Assembly (NCBI GenBank): GCA_016791445.1
Contig: JAEUMP010000010.1
Span: forward strand, 62,001-126,000
DNA length: 64,000 bases
Source of the DNA: Hyphomonadaceae bacterium
GTDB lineage: Bacteria > Pseudomonadota > Alphaproteobacteria > Caulobacterales > Aquidulcibacteraceae
Direction: 5' to 3'
The position numbers and the translations under genes were made by a program. The notes beneath the pieces were generated by a model. That model worked only from the letters and a program-made list of their open reading frames with translations, was not told the origin of the DNA and ran no database searches. The stretch's first letter is position 1; every line of letters starts with the position of its first letter. This document shows positions 61,172 through 64,000 of the stretch, in pieces.

Positions 61172-62257
61172 ATGGTTAGCAGCAACGATGGCGCGGAACG
61201 CGAACGTTTCGCGTTGCTCGATGGCATGCGCGGCTTGGCTGCGCTGGCGGTGATCACCGATCACGTTCCCTCGACGCTGTTCACCACGCTGTTGCCGGGC
61301 CGCTATCTGGCCGTCGACTTCTTCTTCGTGCTGAGCGGGTTCGTGCTCGCCCATGTTTACAGCCGCAGGCTGACGGCGGGGCTCTCGCTGCTCGCCTTCA
61401 TGCGCGTGCGGGTGGTGCGGCTTTATCCGCTTTACCTGCTGGGCGCGGCGACCGGCGCTGTGCTGATGGCGCTTCACATCGTCAGGGGATGGAACGACGC
61501 CAGCTTGGCGCAGCTGGCGACATCAACCTTGTTTGCGCTGTTCATGCTGCCGTGTCCGCCGCCAGCGTCGCTTTGGGAAAACGCGCCGTACCCGCTCAAC
61601 GGCCCGTCCTGGTCGCTGTTCTTCGAACTGTTCATCAACCTGATTTTCGCGCTCGTGGCGCCGCGGTTAACGCCGCGGCTTTGCTTGATGATCGCCGGGA
61701 TCGGCGCGATCTTGCTGGTTCCCACTGCGTTTGGCTTTGGCCAGCTTGATGGCGGCTTCGCCTGGTCGAACTTCGTTGCCGGCTTTCCACGTGTGACCTT
61801 CAGCTTCTTCGCCGGCGTTTTCCTTTACCAAACTCGCTCGCATTGGCGCCTGCCGGCGCTGCCGGCCTGGGCTGGCTATCTGGCGCTGGCGGCCGTGTTT
61901 ATGGTTCCGGCGACGGGTGTGTGGCGGTCGCTCTACGATCTGGTGGCCGTGCTGATCCTGTTTCCGGCGCTGGTCGCCCTCTGTAGCGGCTCGGATGTTC
62001 GCGGCGCGGTGGCGAAGGTCAGCAGCGTCGCCGGGACGCTGTCTTATGGCGTTTACATTCTGCATGTGCCGCTTTGGGGCTGGCTACAGCTCGTGCTGGG
62101 GCGGCTACATCTCGACCTCCCGGGCGGGCTGGATGTGGTCCTGACTGCGGGCGCCGCGCTCGCCATCGCGGCGGTTCTGCACAAGATTTACGACACCCCG
62201 GTGCGGCGCTGGCTGTCGCTGCGCCAGACGCCCCGCGCGGCGCTGGCCAGGGATTGA
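61172..62257 (+). CDS. acyltransferase 3 (OafA/YrhL-like)
   Basis: 361-residue multi-spanning membrane acyltransferase from ATG 61172. The family opening is FALLDGMRGLAALAVITDH with the conserved His, then AVDFFFVLSGFVLAHVYSRR and RVVRLYPLYLLGAATGAVL with the catalytic-region Arg. About ten hydrophobic helices follow and the protein ends in a charged tail. Acyltransferase-3 proteins O-acetylate or succinylate sugars; in this locus the exported polymer or its lipid-linked unit is a natural target. The deacetylase gene follows on the same strand after 94 bases. Confidence 0.87.
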   Translation: MVSSNDGAERERFALLDGMRGLAALAVITDHVPSTLFTTLLPGRYLAVDFFFVLSGFVLAHVYSRRLTAGLSLLAFMRVRVVRLYPLYLLGAATGAVLMALHIVRGWNDASLAQLATSTLFALFMLPCPPPASLWENAPYPLNGPSWSLFFELFINLIFALVAPRLTPRLCLMIAGIGAILLVPTAFGFGQLDGGFAWSNFVAGFPRVTFSFFAGVFLYQTRSHWRLPALPAWAGYLALAAVFMVPATGVWRSLYDLVAVLILFPALVALCSGSDVRGAVAKVSSVAGTLSYGVYILHVPLWGWLQLVLGRLHLDLPGGLDVVLTAGAALAIAAVLHKIYDTPVRRWLSLRQTPRAALARD

Positions 62258-62351
62258 CCCGCGAGAGGCCGGGCGGCACGCTCTTCGCACAAGCGAAAGC
62301 ACTGGCGCGCGACGGCCCATAAGGGCACGAGCAGCCTTGGACTCGGCGGCG

Positions 62352-63164
62352 ATGATTCAGGCGGTGAAGAAGCTGGTTCAGCGGGCTGGGCTGCGCCGGC
62401 AGCACCTGGAAGCCGCACGCATGTACGGTGAACGCCATGCGCTCGCCGTCGCCGCTCCGTTTCGCAGTCCGCGCGCGCGCGGCCGCATTCTTTGCTACCA
62501 CTCGGTCGGCCAACCGGAATTTGGCGTCAATGACGTGACGCCCTCACGCTTTCGCCGCCACATCGAACTGGCGCTGGAGCAGGGCTATCGCTTCGTGGCG
62601 CCGGCCGAGATTGCTGCAACCGGCGGCGGGCCGAAGGATATCGCCATCAGTTTCGATGATGCGCTGAAGACAGTGCTGACCCAAGCCGACCCGATCCTGC
62701 GCGAACACAAGATTCCGTACTCCGTGTTCATCGTCAGCGAATGGTCCGAGCAGAAGCACGACTGGGAAAAGACCGGCGTGCTCGGTTGGCGCGAGCTTGA
62801 GAAGATGCGCGCCGATGGGGTTGAACTTGGCAGCCATTCGGCGACCCACCGCGATTTCGGCGAAGTCGACGTCGAACGGGCCAAGCGCGAATTCGAACAA
62901 TCGCGCAACACCATCAACGAGCGTCTCGGCTTCACGCCCGACGTCTTCGCTATTCCGTTCGGCCAATCGCGCAACTGGACCCCGTGCGCCGACAAGGCTG
63001 CGCGCGAGGCCGGCTTCACCACCATCTACGCGCAGGCGGAAGAGACGCGCCCGCCGGGCACCATCCCGCGCACCTTCGTCACCCGCTTTGATGATGACCG
63101 CATCTTCAAGGCGCTGCTGCGCGGCGCCTTTGACCGCTGGGAAGAGTGGACGTGGACCTATTGA
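62352..63164 (+). CDS. polysaccharide deacetylase family protein
   Basis: 270 residues from ATG 62352 (a TTG at 62337 is in frame). NodB-like deacetylase domain: RILCYHSVGQPEFGVND, the metal/catalytic ISFDDALKTVL with Asp102-Asp103, SHSATH with His162 and His166, and the distal FAIPFGQSRNW region. The D-D-H-H metal and acid/base residues are kept. It has no signal peptide, so it may act on a cytoplasmic lipid-linked sugar or be a membrane-associated form. The end overlaps the next glycosyltransferase start by 13 bases. Confidence 0.87.
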   Translation: MIQAVKKLVQRAGLRRQHLEAARMYGERHALAVAAPFRSPRARGRILCYHSVGQPEFGVNDVTPSRFRRHIELALEQGYRFVAPAEIAATGGGPKDIAISFDDALKTVLTQADPILREHKIPYSVFIVSEWSEQKHDWEKTGVLGWRELEKMRADGVELGSHSATHRDFGEVDVERAKREFEQSRNTINERLGFTPDVFAIPFGQSRNWTPCADKAAREAGFTTIYAQAEETRPPGTIPRTFVTRFDDDRIFKALLRGAFDRWEEWTWTY

Positions 63165-64000
63165 AACCCCGCATTTCCGTCGTCGTGCCGACGCGCGATC
63201 GCCCGGACCTGCTGCGGCAGGCGCTGGCGAGCATCCGCGCCGTCGAAGGCAATGACCTCGCGTGCGAAATCATCGTCGGCGACAATGGAGCCGATCCGCG
63301 CAGCCGCGAAGCGGCTGAGGAATTTGGCGCCATTCACGTTCCAGTGCCGCGTGCAGGCGCGGGCGCTGCGCGCAATGCCGGCCTGCTCGCGGCGAGTGGC
63401 GATTACATCGCCTTTCTCGATGATGACGATCTGTGGCTCGACAACCATGTCCGCCGCCATCTCGAGTTTCTCGACCTCAATCCGGATGTCGAGGGCGTGT
63501 TCGGGCAAGTTATTCCGGTCGATGACGATCTGCGTCACCTCGACGATCCGTGGCCGTTCCGCGCCCCGCACGAAGGCGAAGACCTCGTCCGCTCGATGCT
63601 GAGCGGCTATTACCCGCAGATCGGCGCCACCATCGTGCGCGCTTCCGCTGCGAAAGCGGTCGGCCTGTTCGACGAAAGCCTGCTCGGCGATCAGGATTGG
63701 GATTGGCAGCTGCGCCTCACGCGCCGGCGGACGATGCGCTACATTGCCCATCCGTGCGTGCTGTTCCGCCAGCGCCCGCCCGGTTCGTATGATGCGCTGC
63801 GTCTGCGCCGCTTGGGGTTTGGACGGCGCGTGTTCTTGCGCCATGCGCTGCCGGAATGGCGGCTGTGGCCTTCGCCGAAGGGCCTGCTGCAAGCCTACCA
63901 GAACGTGCTCTGGCAATATTACGAGTACTTCGTCACCGCCGCGACCGAGCGCGCTGAAGCCGGCGCGCCGCGCAAGGAAATCCTGCGCGCGATCTGGGGC
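63152..64000 (+). CDS. glycosyltransferase family 2, partial (runs off the window)
   Basis: The frame from GTG 63152, preceded by GGAAGAG, is open to base 64000 with no stop, so the gene continues outside the window (at least 283 residues). GT-A motifs are RISVVVPTRDRPDLLRQAL, IIVGDNGADPRSREAA, AGAGAARNAGLLAASGDYIA, FLDDDDLWLDNHVRRHLEFL (DxD) and LGDQDWDWQLRLTRR with the ED/DW catalytic-base region. The C-terminal part seen so far is rich in Arg and Trp (RRVFLRHALPEWRLWPSP). It overlaps the deacetylase gene by 13 bases and so is translationally coupled to it. Confidence 0.88.
   Translation, partial: MDLLKPRISVVVPTRDRPDLLRQALASIRAVEGNDLACEIIVGDNGADPRSREAAEEFGAIHVPVPRAGAGAARNAGLLAASGDYIAFLDDDDLWLDNHVRRHLEFLDLNPDVEGVFGQVIPVDDDLRHLDDPWPFRAPHEGEDLVRSMLSGYYPQIGATIVRASAAKAVGLFDESLLGDQDWDWQLRLTRRRTMRYIAHPCVLFRQRPPGSYDALRLRRLGFGRRVFLRHALPEWRLWPSPKGLLQAYQNVLWQYYEYFVTAATERAEAGAPRKEILRAIWG

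Overview
The window is high-G+C DNA from an alphaproteobacterium. The gene orders pstB-phoU-phoB and prfA ... prmC-DUF4167-clpB, two large TonB-dependent receptors, a long RF1, and a holdfast/exopolysaccharide-like locus suggest Caulobacterales/Hyphomonadaceae or a relative; this placement is inferred from gene content only. Coding is dense and bacterial throughout. I see no rRNA, tRNA, CRISPR array, insertion sequence or prophage.

Layout. 0.1-2.4 kb: end of the phosphate uptake/regulation operon (pstB, phoU, phoB). 2.4-8.9 kb: a secreted alpha/beta hydrolase, a VTT/TVP38 membrane protein, leuA preceded by a leucine-rich leader peptide with mutually exclusive hairpins, a nested palindromic repeat, a hypothetical protein, an EamA transporter and prfA (RF1). 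8.95-16.85 kb: a block lying between prfA and prmC, with a 1005-residue TonB receptor, a heme/hemoglobin-type TonB receptor with a DUF6607-like partner behind two tandem Fur-like operators, and a DUF445 protein. 16.9-21.7 kb: prmC, DUF4167 protein, clpB. 21.7-31.4 kb: small membrane and secreted proteins, a second EamA transporter, an HTH-regulated cluster of membrane proteins, TraB/GumN lipoprotein, a Dcm-Vsr pair, ExoD-like protein and lipoproteins. 31.4-37.0 kb: secreted proteins, acyl-CoA dehydrogenase, cysQ, nadE. 37.1-45.2 kb: the envelope operon ydbH-ynbE-ydbL divergent from an M23 peptidase, then a NarL-type regulator convergent with a hybrid histidine kinase. 45.4-46.4 kb: a hypothetical protein and a hotdog thioesterase.

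46.4-64 kb is a polysaccharide synthesis and export region. It has a priming sugar transferase, an outer-membrane beta-barrel, glycosyltransferases, a Wzc-type chain-length tyrosine kinase, a Wza-type export lipoprotein, a secreted GH16 hydrolase, an aldo/keto reductase, an acyltransferase-3, a polysaccharide deacetylase, and a GT2 that runs off the window. Inside it are three unusual genes: a BY-kinase-like protein whose Walker A lysine is replaced by Ala, a sugar-transferase homologue lacking the active-site residues of its intact neighbour, and a Lys/Arg/Ala-rich protein coupled to an Hsp70-like ATPase without a substrate-binding domain.

The most noteworthy signals are the candidate ribosome-mediated attenuator of leuA, the degenerate kinase/transferase pair with the small Hsp70 couple in the polysaccharide locus, and a perfect hairpin over the Shine-Dalgarno of the large TonB receptor. 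Functions come from motif recognition by eye; no database search was possible.
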